Assembly: GCA_959022495.1 (NCBI GenBank)
Contig: CAUEYX010000010.1
Location: 1-64,000, forward strand
From: an uncultured Lachnospiraceae bacterium
GTDB taxonomy: Bacteria > Bacillota > Clostridia > Lachnospirales > Lachnospiraceae
Reading direction: 5' to 3'
Length of the DNA: 64,000 nucleotides
Shown: positions 41,430 through 50,429 of the stretch, piece by piece
How the letters are laid out: each line of letters starts with the position of its first letter
Numbering within the stretch: position 1 is the stretch's first letter
Translations under genes and position numbers: made by a program
The notes under the pieces: model-generated
Database searches by the model: none
What the model saw: only the letters and a program-made list of their open reading frames with translations
What the model was told of the DNA's origin: nothing

Positions 41430-42458
41430 CTACCGAATCCTTGTGCTGATCCCGCACACGACCCGGTCTATCCTCAGGGAGCGCGCCGCCAGCCGGACCA
41501 TAATCCTGCCCGTGCATTCCCGGTACTCCCGCTCAAACGCCTCCACCGGGACAAGCCCGCAGCCGATCTCATCACACACAAGAATGAGATCCGCGTTTTC
41601 TTCCAGAATCCGTGCCGCCAGCTCTTCCCAGCCTTTTCCCGCCTTCAGCCATCGTTTCACAAATTCCTGAAAATCATACACTGCCCTGCACCTTGAGATC
41701 GCTTCCAGGGCACAGCGTTTCCCGTCCGTCCATTCCATGCCGGGGTACAGCCGCTTCGCAAAGTCCAGCTTTCCCTGGAATGCGCCCCCCGTCACGATCT
41801 TCACGCCGTGGGCCGCAGATTTCCCCCTGACCGGGCTCTCCCCGGCGGGATCTTCTTCGTCCGGTTTCACTCTGCACGGCACGCCCCGCGCCACCTCTGT
41901 CACCCGGTCCGCCTCCTCTGCCAGAGCCCGGTTAATCCTTCCCAGTGTCTCTTTATACTCCACCATATCTGGCGAAGTCTCTGCGGACTCAGCGAACACA
42001 TCATTGGTCACCACAACCAGATGCCTGCACCGGTGTTTGAGAGCGGTAATTCCCCGAATCACCGCCTCGGCGGCCCCTCTGCCGGCTCCTTCCTCCATAT
42101 ACATTTCGTTGGCAGTCAGATTGGAAAGGCACTCCACCAGGACATCCGATCCCGGACGGATCGGACAGTCCGCACTGTTTAGCTTTCCCGCGAAATCCGT
42201 GTACCACTCCAGCGTAACGAATCCTCTGCCAAAGCGCGCTCCGCGGTGTTTCTCAATCTTGCGCTCTGCCTCTTTGTCCCACGGAGGCATTGTTGCGATA
42301 TAATACAGAGGCGGCTGCTCCCCGTATTCTGCGCTGCTTTCCTCTTCCGGCCGCACCTTCCCGGTCTCCCGGCGCCTGCCGCGCAGGATGCCGCACAGCT
42401 TCTCTTCCGCATAGGCGGATTTCCCGCTGCCGCTGCCGCCGGTAACAAGTTCCATCAT
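41430..42458 (-). CDS. cobU: Adenosylcobinamide kinase/guanylyltransferase with a second CobU-like domain
   Basis: CobU phosphorylates adenosylcobinamide and adds GMP. The N-terminal half (about 1-200) is a complete CobU: LVTGGSGSGKSAYAEE, ATMPPWDKEAERKIEKHR, VLVECLSNLTANEM, VVVTNDVFAES and LGRINRALAEEADRVTEVARG. After a ~20-aa linker, residues ~215-342 form a second CobU-like unit, IVTGGAFQGKLDFAKRLY and VCDEIGCGLVPVEAFEREYR, lacking the kinase motifs between. Overall 342 aa against about 180 for single CobU. The second half may be structural or a degenerate duplicate. Confidence 0.9.
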   Translation of the reverse strand: MMELVTGGSGSGKSAYAEEKLCGILRGRRRETGKVRPEEESSAEYGEQPPLYYIATMPPWDKEAERKIEKHRGARFGRGFVTLEWYTDFAGKLNSADCPIRPGSDVLVECLSNLTANEMYMEEGAGRGAAEAVIRGITALKHRCRHLVVVTNDVFAESAETSPDMVEYKETLGRINRALAEEADRVTEVARGVPCRVKPDEEDPAGESPVRGKSAAHGVKIVTGGAFQGKLDFAKRLYPGMEWTDGKRCALEAISRCRAVYDFQEFVKRWLKAGKGWEELAARILEENADLILVCDEIGCGLVPVEAFEREYRECTGRIMVRLAARSLRIDRVVCGISTRIR

Positions 42459-42479
42459 GGCGTTTCCCTTCCTTTCCTG

Positions 42480-44090
42480 TCAGCTGATATCCGCATACCG
42501 GTACTCCAGCGCCCCGCTGGCCGGTATCTGGCGAAGTCCTGTGATCTGCGGATTCACCAGGTTCACACTCTTCATGGCATACAGCGGAATGATATAGAAC
42601 TGCTCCCCCACCGCCCGCTCTTCCGCCTCATGGAGCAGACTGGAACGCACTGCCGGGTCCAGCTCCCGGCTGGATGCCTCTACGATGGCATCATACGTTT
42701 CGTCTTCTATCCCGCTGCAATTGTAGGTACTGTTGGACAGCAGCATGGACAGGTACGTATACGGGTCCGAGAAATCAGCGGTCCAGTTCATCCTGCACAG
42801 GTCAAAGTCCCCGGCGTGCCGGCTGCTGTAATTTGCCTGCAGCTCCTGGGGTTTCAGCTCAATCTCAATGTTCAGATTTTCTTTTAACTGCTCTTTGATG
42901 ACCTGGGCAGTATCTGAATCCATCTCAAGAGTGGGATAACTGTATGTGAGCACCGGGAATCCTGCCCCGCCTGGGTATCCTGCCTCAGCGAGAAGTTCCC
43001 GCGCCCGCTTTATATCTTCCTCAAAGGGCTGTTCTGCCCCGTCCACAAAAGGTTCCCCTGTACTTTTATCGATCATGTACTTTGATACAAGGTTGTATGT
43101 GGGTTCTGTGTCTTCCCCCACGATCCGGCAGAGGTTTTCCCGGTCAATGGCAAGGTTGAACGCCTCCCTTACCCTCACATCGTCAAAGGGCGGTACATTC
43201 AGATTAAAATAAATATACCGCGTGGCAATCTGATCTGTCACCCGCAGGTCTTCCCTGCCCTCATATAACTCCATCACCGTGGAGGGAAGAGAGGCCGCCA
43301 CATCCACTTCCCCCGTCTCATACGCAGCCGCCATTGACTGGGTATCGTCAAAGAAGCGGAATGTGATCCGGTCCAGGTTCACAGCCTCCTGATTCCAGTA
43401 GAACTCATTTTTCTCCAATACAAAATACTGGTCCGGGACGTATTCTTTCAGGGCGAAGGGACCGTTTGACAGACTGGTATCCGGGTCCTTATCCCACCCG
43501 CTGTCCACAGAATCCGCGTACGCCGCGCAGGAAGGCGTGTACACAGGCAGCCGCAGAAGGTCCAGGAAATACACACAGGGTTCTTTCAGGTGAAAGACCA
43601 GCGTATAATCATCCGGCGTATCCACCCCCAGTGTATCCATGGATGCTTCCCGGTTATAGACTGCCTCCGCGTTTTCAATGGGGAACAGATAGACCGCGTA
43701 GCCGCTCCCGGACGCCGGGTCCAGGGCACGGCGGATGGTATTCAGAAAATCCCCGGCCGTCACCGGCGTACCGTCGGACCAGAGCGCGTCCCTGCGCAGA
43801 TGGAAGGTCCAGACAGTGGAATCCTCATTAACTTCGTAAGACTCCGCTGCCCGGTACTCAATCTTACCTTCCTCATCAAATGTAAGCAGTTCATCCAAGG
43901 CGGTCACAGAATACGTCAGATAAGTAAGGGCAATGGACCCCGCCGGGTCTAATGTCCCGGTCTCACTGTTGACCGCCACTGTAATTTCCTTTTTCCCGCC
44001 CGCGCGCTCTTCTTCTGCCGCGCATCCCGGCAGGGCTGCCGCGCACAGGAGCGCCGCCAAAAATATCGCTGTCCGTTTCTTTATTCTCAT
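42480..44090 (-). CDS. ABC transporter substrate-binding lipoprotein (peptide/nickel family)
   Basis: 536-aa extracytoplasmic binding protein of the OppA/DppA/NikA family. The signal peptide and lipobox MRIKKRTAIFLAALLCAA then LPGC predict a lipid-anchored protein. Family elements: GTLDPAGSIALTYLTY, YTFHLR-like VWTFHLRRDALWSDGTPV, and RVREAFNLAIDRENL. I start at ATG 44090, preceded by GGGAGGAG; the longer frame to 44390 runs through the ATPase gene. It is encoded with its permeases and ATPase inside the cobalamin locus, so a heme- or corrinoid-precursor, metal or peptide ligand are all possible. Confidence 0.93.
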   Translation of the reverse strand: MRIKKRTAIFLAALLCAAALPGCAAEEERAGGKKEITVAVNSETGTLDPAGSIALTYLTYSVTALDELLTFDEEGKIEYRAAESYEVNEDSTVWTFHLRRDALWSDGTPVTAGDFLNTIRRALDPASGSGYAVYLFPIENAEAVYNREASMDTLGVDTPDDYTLVFHLKEPCVYFLDLLRLPVYTPSCAAYADSVDSGWDKDPDTSLSNGPFALKEYVPDQYFVLEKNEFYWNQEAVNLDRITFRFFDDTQSMAAAYETGEVDVAASLPSTVMELYEGREDLRVTDQIATRYIYFNLNVPPFDDVRVREAFNLAIDRENLCRIVGEDTEPTYNLVSKYMIDKSTGEPFVDGAEQPFEEDIKRARELLAEAGYPGGAGFPVLTYSYPTLEMDSDTAQVIKEQLKENLNIEIELKPQELQANYSSRHAGDFDLCRMNWTADFSDPYTYLSMLLSNSTYNCSGIEDETYDAIVEASSRELDPAVRSSLLHEAEERAVGEQFYIIPLYAMKSVNLVNPQITGLRQIPASGALEYRYADIS

Positions 44091-44110
44091 GTTTGTCACT
44101 CCTCCCACAG

Positions 44111-45865
44111 TTAAATCTGTGATGTCATCTCGTACCCTTCCGCACGTTTCCCTGAATGTTTCTCCGAATACAAAAAGCATGCCGCCATCCTTGTTCCGAA
44201 GGTATATGGACCGGGTACGTCTTCCCTGCAGCACTTCATGGCATAACCACAGGACGCCGCGAAGGGGCACCCTTCTTTTCTCTCTCTGTCCCCCACAGGT
44301 TCCGCAGCAGCTACAGGACGGATCTTCCCCGCTTTCAGCGGATCTGGCGGCAGTACGGAATTGAAAAGCAGTTTCGTGTAGGGATGCCACGGGTCAGAAC
44401 ACACATGCTCTGTATCCCCAGTCTCCGCCATCCGCCCCCGGCAGAGTACACCCATCCTGCTGCTCAGCTTTCTGATTAAGGGCAGATCATGGGAGATAAA
44501 CAGGCAGGCAGTCCCGCGCTTCCTAATCATATCCAGAAGCAGCTTAAGAATCTGCGTTCTCGTGGCAGCGTCCAGCGCGGACAGCGCCTCATCACAGATC
44601 AAAAGGTCAGGCTCTGAGATCAGCGCTCTGGCAATCCCCACCCTCTGTCTTTCACCGCCGGATAATTCAGCGGGATACCGGTCAGCATCCTCTCTGGAAA
44701 GTCCTGCCATACCGAGCATTTCCACGGCTTTTTCCCGGCGCTCTGCCTCCGTCATCCCCCCCTGGGACTTCAGTGCCTCACACAGCGCCTGCCCGGCCGT
44801 CAGGCAGGGGTTCAGCGAGCCATAGGGGTCCTGGAATACCATCTGAATTCCGCCAGGCCCTGTCCCTGCCCGGGATTCCTGATCCAGCCGTTTCCCTTTG
44901 TACCAGACTACACCACTGTCCGGCCGCAGGATGCCCGTGAGAATCCTGGCAAGCGTGGTCTTCCCGCTCCCGCTCTCTCCCGCAAGGGCATAGATTTCTC
45001 CTTTCCGGATCTCCAGAGAAATATCCCAGATCCCTTCCTCCGTGCCGAAGGTCTTTGTCACGTGTTCCAGTTTCAGCAGAACTTCCCCTTCCTGCTCCCC
45101 GTTCCTGTGCCAGCTGCCGCCCCCGGCATCCTGGATCAACCTTTTCGTGTATTCACAGGCCGGCGAATAAAAGATCTCTTCCGCGTCCCCCTGTTCAACG
45201 ATGCGGCCGCACTGCATCACGTATACCCGGCTGCACAGCGCCGCGATCACACCCATATCATGGCTGATCACAAGAAGGGACGTGCCGGTATCTTTCACGA
45301 TGCGCCGCAGAAGCTGGATGATCTGTGCCTGGACCGCCGCGTCCAGGGCAGTGGTCGGCTCATCCGCGATTATCAGCTTCGGCTCGCACGCAAGGGCGAT
45401 GGCGATGGCCGTCCGCTGGCGCATCCCTCCGGAGAGCTCAAATGGATACTGCCGCATCCGAAGCCGGGGAGAACGGATTCCCACCAGATCCAGCAGTTCT
45501 TCCGCCCGCTCCCTGGCCTCGCTCCTTGTACATTTCCGGTGCGCTCGGATGGTCTCCGTAATCTGGCGTCCGATCTTCACTGTGGGATTCAGACAGCTCA
45601 ACGAATCCTGAAGAATCACGGCGATATCCCGGCCCGGCGTCACAGACCGGCCGCAGACAGAGATCGTATCCGCCGTAACGTCCGTCCCTTCTCCCAGCAG
45701 ACCCATAACCGCCAGCATGGCCGTACTCTTCCCGGCGCCGGACTCTCCCACAATGCCCACCGTCTCTCCCCTTTCCACGGAAAAGCTGACATGATCGAGG
45801 GCCGCTCTCTGCCCCTGGCCTGTATGATATTGGACATTTAAATTCTCCACCTGCAGAATGTTCAT
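44111..45865 (-). CDS. Fused double ABC ATPase of the peptide/nickel-type importer
   Basis: 584-aa cytoplasmic protein joining the two ATPases that are usually separate (DppD and DppF). Half 1 (about 1-255): GESGAGKSTAML, LSGGMRQRTAIAIAL, LIIADEPTTALDAAVQ. Half 2 (about 270-530): GESGSGKTTLARI, LSGGERQRVGIARAL, LLICDEALSALDAATR. The C-terminus has the peptide-importer Cys motif GCPFAASCGYAMKCC. It overlaps the permease gene by 4 bp, and the SBP gene begins 20 bp after its stop. Confidence 0.95.
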   Translation of the reverse strand: MNILQVENLNVQYHTGQGQRAALDHVSFSVERGETVGIVGESGAGKSTAMLAVMGLLGEGTDVTADTISVCGRSVTPGRDIAVILQDSLSCLNPTVKIGRQITETIRAHRKCTRSEARERAEELLDLVGIRSPRLRMRQYPFELSGGMRQRTAIAIALACEPKLIIADEPTTALDAAVQAQIIQLLRRIVKDTGTSLLVISHDMGVIAALCSRVYVMQCGRIVEQGDAEEIFYSPACEYTKRLIQDAGGGSWHRNGEQEGEVLLKLEHVTKTFGTEEGIWDISLEIRKGEIYALAGESGSGKTTLARILTGILRPDSGVVWYKGKRLDQESRAGTGPGGIQMVFQDPYGSLNPCLTAGQALCEALKSQGGMTEAERREKAVEMLGMAGLSREDADRYPAELSGGERQRVGIARALISEPDLLICDEALSALDAATRTQILKLLLDMIRKRGTACLFISHDLPLIRKLSSRMGVLCRGRMAETGDTEHVCSDPWHPYTKLLFNSVLPPDPLKAGKIRPVAAAEPVGDRERKEGCPFAASCGYAMKCCREDVPGPYTFGTRMAACFLYSEKHSGKRAEGYEMTSQI

Positions 45866-46701
45866 CTGTTCTTTCCTTTCGAGACTGCCCCCTCAAGAGC
45901 CGTCCCCACCGCGTTAACTGCCAGAAGCATCACACAGAGCACGGCCAGAGGACACACGATCTGATTGGGATACAAAAGCATCTGGCCGCGCGCCTCCTGG
46001 ATAATTGTCCCCAGACTTGCCGCCGGAGGCGCAATCCCCACCCCGAGAAAACTTAAGAACGCCTCTGTAAAGATGGCCTGAGGGACCAGAAAAATCAGGT
46101 TCACAAGAATCGGTCCCGCCGCATTGGGGAGCAGATGCCTCCACAGAATCCGCATCCGGGACAGCCCTTCCATTCTGGCCGCGGCCGCATAGTCCGTCCC
46201 TTTGAGCCTGATCACCTCGCCCCGGACAATGCGCGCCATGTCGATCCATCCTGACACACACAGTCCCAGGATGATGCTCCCCGCGCCCGCTCCCATAACC
46301 AAAGTAATCAGGATCACGTAGAGCATGGAAGGGATGGAGGCGATAATATCCGCCGCCCGCATCATCACCATGTCCGCATACTTTCCCGCATAGCCTGACA
46401 CTGCCCCGTAAAGGACGCCAAAGGCTCCATTGATCAGCGCGCTGGAAATTCCGATCAGCAGGCTGATGCCCGCGCCGTACCAGACCCTGGCAAAGATATC
46501 CCTCCCGAACTTGTCCGTCCCGAACAGATGGGTCAGGGACATGGCCTGATTCTGGATCTCCGCATTCTGTTCCGAATAAGACCAGGGCCAGAACAACGGC
46601 ACCAGGATGGCGAGCAGAATCCAGACGCCCAGGATCACGCATCCCGCAAAAGCCCCTCTGTTCCATCCGGGCGGACCCGGTATCTGGTTTCTTCTCTTCA
46701 T
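45862..46701 (-). CDS. ABC transporter permease, DppC/OppC type
   Basis: 279-aa inner-membrane subunit with about six helices. The cytoplasmic EAA loop is RVARMEGLSRMRILWRHLLPN-like (AAARMEGLSRMRILWRHLLP), contacting the ATPase; LFGTDKFGRDIFARVWYG is the OppC N-terminal hallmark. I start at ATG 46701 because AAGGAGG lies eight bases upstream; the GTG at 46734 lacks a ribosome site. Second permease of the importer; overlaps the ATPase gene by 4 bp. Confidence 0.93.
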   Translation of the reverse strand: MKRRNQIPGPPGWNRGAFAGCVILGVWILLAILVPLFWPWSYSEQNAEIQNQAMSLTHLFGTDKFGRDIFARVWYGAGISLLIGISSALINGAFGVLYGAVSGYAGKYADMVMMRAADIIASIPSMLYVILITLVMGAGAGSIILGLCVSGWIDMARIVRGEVIRLKGTDYAAAARMEGLSRMRILWRHLLPNAAGPILVNLIFLVPQAIFTEAFLSFLGVGIAPPAASLGTIIQEARGQMLLYPNQIVCPLAVLCVMLLAVNAVGTALEGAVSKGKNR

Positions 46702-46723
46702 CCGTCCTGCCTCCTTTTTCCGC

Positions 46724-47650
46724 CTATTTCTCACTGTATGACCGGCGCGTCCTGGGGTCCATCCACGCGCAGACCAGGTCCGTCGCCAGGTTCACGAATA
46801 TGACCACGGCGCCCATGAATACCGTCAGTCCCAGGATCAGCGTATAATCCCGGTTTGTGATGGAACTTACAAATTCCCTGCCAAGGCCGGGAATCGTAAA
46901 GATACTCTCCACCACAAAACTGCCGGTAAGCAGAAATGCCGATGCAGGACCCACATAATTCAGCACCGGTATCCACGCGTTCTTCAGGGCATGGGTAAAG
47001 AGAATCCGCCCTTTTCCAAGCCCTTTGGCCCGGGCAGAAAGCACATACTGCTTTCCCATCTCCGCGGCCAGCGTATTTGCCGTCAGCCTTGCGATAACTG
47101 CCGCCGGATAGAGGGACAGCGACAGGACCGGGAGCACGTAATGGGCCGGCGTCAAAAGCCCTGCCGCCGGGAACCATCCCAGCTTCACACTGAAGAGAAG
47201 GAGCAGGAGTATGGCTATGGCAAAATTAGGAATGCCTGCCGCCGCCATTCCCACTGCCGCAATTCCTTCCTTTATGACCTTTCTCTTTGACACCGCCCGG
47301 ATGATCCCAAATCCTGTCCCCAGCACTGCCGCTGTCAAAAGAGCCAGAATCCCAAGTCCCGCTGTAACCGGCCAGGTCCTCCCGATGATCTCTGCCACCG
47401 GGGTATCCGGCTCCTGGTACGAGATCCCCAGATCCCCCTGCACAAGACCGCCCATATAGGACAGATACTGGTCAAAAAGAGGCGCATTCAGCCCGTATTC
47501 CTCCTCTACAGCCTCCACCACGTCTGTGGACACTGCCCCGTTCTGAAAGGGACTGCCCGGCATCAGCCTCACAAGGAAAAAGGATGTAGTCGCGAGGACG
47601 AAAAGAGAAACGATTCCTGTCAATATACGTTTCAGGGTATAACGAAACAT
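46724..47650 (-). CDS. ABC transporter permease, DppB/OppB type
   Basis: 308-aa inner-membrane subunit starting MFRYTLKRILTGIVSLFVLA with the first helix; the OppB-type DQYLSYMGGLVQGDLG follows and the EAA loop is VLSARAKGLGKGRILFTHAL. The chosen ATG 47650 has AAAGGAGGGCAGGGAG upstream; the frame stays open to 47749 but that part overlaps cobA-hemD and is Arg-rich. First gene of the importer in transcription order, about 100 bp after cobA-hemD. Confidence 0.94.
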   Translation of the reverse strand: MFRYTLKRILTGIVSLFVLATTSFFLVRLMPGSPFQNGAVSTDVVEAVEEEYGLNAPLFDQYLSYMGGLVQGDLGISYQEPDTPVAEIIGRTWPVTAGLGILALLTAAVLGTGFGIIRAVSKRKVIKEGIAAVGMAAAGIPNFAIAILLLLLFSVKLGWFPAAGLLTPAHYVLPVLSLSLYPAAVIARLTANTLAAEMGKQYVLSARAKGLGKGRILFTHALKNAWIPVLNYVGPASAFLLTGSFVVESIFTIPGLGREFVSSITNRDYTLILGLTVFMGAVVIFVNLATDLVCAWMDPRTRRSYSEK

Positions 47651-47745
47651 CTCCCTGCCCTCCTTTCCTGCGGGTCTGCGCCTGCCGCGCAGATCACATT
47701 CTCCGCGCCAGTGTAATACCCGTTTTATCCAAACGGCTCCCGCCG

Positions 47746-49347
47746 TCAATTTCTGCCCTGCCGGCTGTCTTTTCCGAACAGTTCCCGGATCTTTTCGATC
47801 ATACTGTCCATGGAAGCCTTCTCTGATACATGGATCTCCATCCCGTATTTCGCCGCCTCGGAAGCGGTCTGTTCCCCGATACAGACCGCTCGGACTTTCG
47901 CCCGATCCGCTTCCTTTACAGTCTGTGCGAATCCTTTGACCGTAGACGCGCTGGTGAAGGTCACGGCGTCAATCTCTCCTCTGCTGATCATTTCGCCGAT
48001 CCTTTCCTGAAGGAAAGGGTGTGTCTCATACCGTGTCTCGTACAGTGGAATATCCTCTACATCCATCCCCGCCTCCAGCAGAGGCGGAAGCAGTTCCTCC
48101 GACCCGTTCCGGGCTCTTACTGCCGTGATATGGCTGCCTGCCTGCACTGTCTTTGCGAGCGCCTCCCCCAAAGCTTTGGCACTGTACACCTGGGGCACCA
48201 GATCCGGGATCAGCCCGCGGTCCTTAAGGGCCAGGGCCGTACCGGAACCGATGGCCGCGATCCGGACATCCGCCCCGCCCGAAAAAAGGCTTCGCAGATC
48301 CATCTCCATTTCCATCAGCTCCTGAAAGAACACGTCAACTCCCGCGGGGCTGGTAAAGACAAGCCATTCCTGCCCTTTCCGCCCGCGCGTCCTCTCCAGT
48401 GCCTCCTTCAGGCGTCCATTGGGGTGGACCGCTTCCGTGCGGATGGCCGGCATCTCAATCACCTGGGCGCCCAGCGCCCTGAGCCGCCCTGCCAGGGAGG
48501 AGCTTCTCTTTCTCGGTCTTGTGACCAGGAACTGCCTGCCGCCCAGCACCCGGTCTTCCGCCCAGTGCATCTGCTCCGCCAGGGCGCACACCCTGCCCAC
48601 CACAATGATGGCAGGCGTCTGTATCCCCGCGCGGTCAGAACATTCTTTTAATGTGCCGACGGTGGCAGTAACTCTTCTCTGCCCCGCGGCGGTCCCATTC
48701 TCCAGGACCGCTGCGGGCAGATCCGGGTCCATCCCGGCTTTCATCAGCCCGTCCAGCAGAAACGCCATAGAGGAAAGTCCCATCAGGAAAACCAGCGTCC
48801 CCTTCAGTCTGACAAGCGCAGGGAAGTCCAGATCCACCTGCCCGCCTTTTCTCGCATGCCCGGTGATTACATGGAACGAGGAGGCATAGTCCCGGTGTGT
48901 TACAGGAATCCCTGCGTAAGCGGGCACAGCCGCCGCGGAAGTCACCCCCGGGACCACCTCAAAAGGAATCCCTTCTGAGAGGAGAGCTTCCAGCTCTTCC
49001 CCGCCCCTCCCGAACACAAAGGGGTCTCCTCCTTTCAGACGCAGGACCCGTTTCCCTCTCCGGGACTCCCGCACAAGGATCTGGTTAATCTCCTCCTGGG
49101 GAACGGGATGATTTCCCGCGTGTTTTCCTACGTAGATGGCCTCCTTTCCCTCCGGAATCCGGCTTAAAATTTCCGCGCTGATGAGGGCGTCATACACGAT
49201 CACGTCCGCCTGTTCAATCAGTTCCGCCGCCTTCAGGGTCAGCAGGGCGCTGTCCCCGGGGCCGGCTCCCGCAAGCCATACTTTTCCTTCCATGGTCCCG
49301 TCTGCCAAAATCATCCCTTCTTTGGGGATTCCTTGTGATTGTTTCAT
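47746..49347 (-). CDS. cobA-hemD: Fused uroporphyrinogen-III C-methyltransferase / uroporphyrinogen-III synthase
   Basis: Two enzymes in one chain. Residues ~20-265 are the SAM-dependent methyltransferase giving precorrin-2 (LAGAGPGDSALLTLKA, VYDALISAEIL, RLKGGDPFVFGRGGEE, PVTHRDYASSF, VFLMGLSSMAFLL). Residues ~280-530 are HemD (LVTRPRKRSSSLAGRLRALG, EWLVFTSPAGVDVFF, TFTSASTVKGFAQ). Together they turn hydroxymethylbilane into the corrin branch, fed by hemC just upstream. Start choice: ATG 49347 (MKQSQGIPKEG), with AGGA close by; the frame is open to an ATG at 49542 that overlaps the hemC stop, but that extension is encoded by a tandem DNA repeat and looks non-native. Either start is possible. 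Confidence 0.93.
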   Translation of the reverse strand: MKQSQGIPKEGMILADGTMEGKVWLAGAGPGDSALLTLKAAELIEQADVIVYDALISAEILSRIPEGKEAIYVGKHAGNHPVPQEEINQILVRESRRGKRVLRLKGGDPFVFGRGGEELEALLSEGIPFEVVPGVTSAAAVPAYAGIPVTHRDYASSFHVITGHARKGGQVDLDFPALVRLKGTLVFLMGLSSMAFLLDGLMKAGMDPDLPAAVLENGTAAGQRRVTATVGTLKECSDRAGIQTPAIIVVGRVCALAEQMHWAEDRVLGGRQFLVTRPRKRSSSLAGRLRALGAQVIEMPAIRTEAVHPNGRLKEALERTRGRKGQEWLVFTSPAGVDVFFQELMEMEMDLRSLFSGGADVRIAAIGSGTALALKDRGLIPDLVPQVYSAKALGEALAKTVQAGSHITAVRARNGSEELLPPLLEAGMDVEDIPLYETRYETHPFLQERIGEMISRGEIDAVTFTSASTVKGFAQTVKEADRAKVRAVCIGEQTASEAAKYGMEIHVSEKASMDSMIEKIRELFGKDSRQGRN

Positions 49348-49403
49348 AATTCCTGTTCTCCGATCTTGATTTCTGCCTCCGCAGCTTTCCCTCTCCCCGG
49401 CCA

Positions 49404-49554
49404 CGCCGCTTCCAGCGTTTCCCAACGGCAGGGAATCTTCCTCTTTTTTAAGCGCGCCGCTTCCGACGCTTCCCGCCGGCAGGGGATCTCCCTCTTTCTG
49501 AACGCGCCGTATCCAGCGCTTTCTGCCGGCAGGGCATTTCACCCTGCCTGAACG
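49404..49554. repeat. Three tandem 50-51-bp repeats at the hemC / cobA-hemD junction
   Basis: Unit starts at 49404, 49455 and 49505 (plus strand; CGCCGCTTCC-, CGCCGCTTCC-, CGCCGTATCC-), ending where a fourth CGCCGC begins at 49555. Each carries CGGCAGGG in the middle and ends near AACG or AAGCG. The lowest-numbered copy lies nearest cobA-hemD; the highest contains the last codons and stop of hemC. The repeat encodes an in-frame, repetitive peptide in the possible long form of CobA-HemD. Confidence 0.88.
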
Positions 49555-50429
49555 CGCCGCATCAGCTCCCGCGCCAGCTCCTCCCCGGCCTGGGCCGCGC
49601 GGGCGGCATCCGCGCAGACCGTCCCCTTTTCATAGGTTCCTGTCTTCTCTTCATAATACAGGGCAGAAAGCCGCAGCTCATTTCCTAAGACCCGGGCATG
49701 GGCCGCGCTGGGGGAAGTGCACCCCCCTTCTGCCGCGCGGATAAACTGCCGCTCCGCCAGGGCGGCGGCCCGGCTCTGCGGACAATCCAGCCGTTCCATC
49801 CACGCATAGTTCTCCCCGCGCCGCCCCTGGATGGCCAGGATTCCCTGCCCGGCGGCCGGGATCATCTCTTCCACAGAGAAATACCGGTAGATCACCTGCT
49901 CCAGCCCCATCCGCTTCAGCCCGGCCGCGGCAAGAAGTGTCCCATCATATCCCCCGGTCTCAAGCTTGTGCATCCGGGTCTGGATATTTCCCCGGATTCC
50001 GCGGAACGTACATCCCGGATACAGGGCCTCCATCTGAAGCATCCGTCTCCGGCTGGACGTTCCGATGACCGGGCTGGAGGGAAGTTCTTCAAGGGTTTTC
50101 CTAATTAGAAGCACATCCCTTGGGTCCTCCCGCCTGCTGTAACCGAGAATGGGCAGCTCCTCCCTGACCTCCATGGGCACGTCTTTTAAACTGTGGACGG
50201 CCAGGTCAATCTTCCCTTCCATCAGGGCCCGGTCAAGCTCCTTTACAAACAAGCCTTTTCCCCCGATCTTTTCCAAGCTTTGATCCAGGATTTGATCGCC
50301 GGTTGTCTTCATGGTCATAATTTCCGCCTTCACGCCTGGCGCTTCTTTTTCAATGCGTTCTTTTATCATCTCTGCCTGTCTGACTGCCAGGGCGCTCTCC
50401 CGGCTTCCAATCCGAATTACAGAATACAT
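49539..50429 (-). CDS. hemC: Hydroxymethylbilane synthase (porphobilinogen deaminase)
   Basis: Condenses four porphobilinogen units into hydroxymethylbilane. The 296-aa sequence begins MYSVIRIGSRESALAVRQAE and has VHSLKDVPME, IGTSSRRRMLQME and the dipyrromethane-cofactor Cys in RAAEGGCTSPSAAHA. The C-terminus is the junction where a tandem DNA repeat begins. It overlaps the end of cbiP (stop 50417) by 13 bp. Located next to cobA-hemD, so this organism appears to make uroporphyrinogen III from within its B12 locus; hemA, hemL and hemB are not in the window. Confidence 0.97.
   Translation of the reverse strand: MYSVIRIGSRESALAVRQAEMIKERIEKEAPGVKAEIMTMKTTGDQILDQSLEKIGGKGLFVKELDRALMEGKIDLAVHSLKDVPMEVREELPILGYSRREDPRDVLLIRKTLEELPSSPVIGTSSRRRMLQMEALYPGCTFRGIRGNIQTRMHKLETGGYDGTLLAAAGLKRMGLEQVIYRYFSVEEMIPAAGQGILAIQGRRGENYAWMERLDCPQSRAAALAERQFIRAAEGGCTSPSAAHARVLGNELRLSALYYEEKTGTYEKGTVCADAARAAQAGEELARELMRRVQAG

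Noticed and set aside
49404..49560. CRISPR array
   Set aside because: The 50-bp repeats are directly adjacent with no spacers between them, and they overlap coding ends of hemC.
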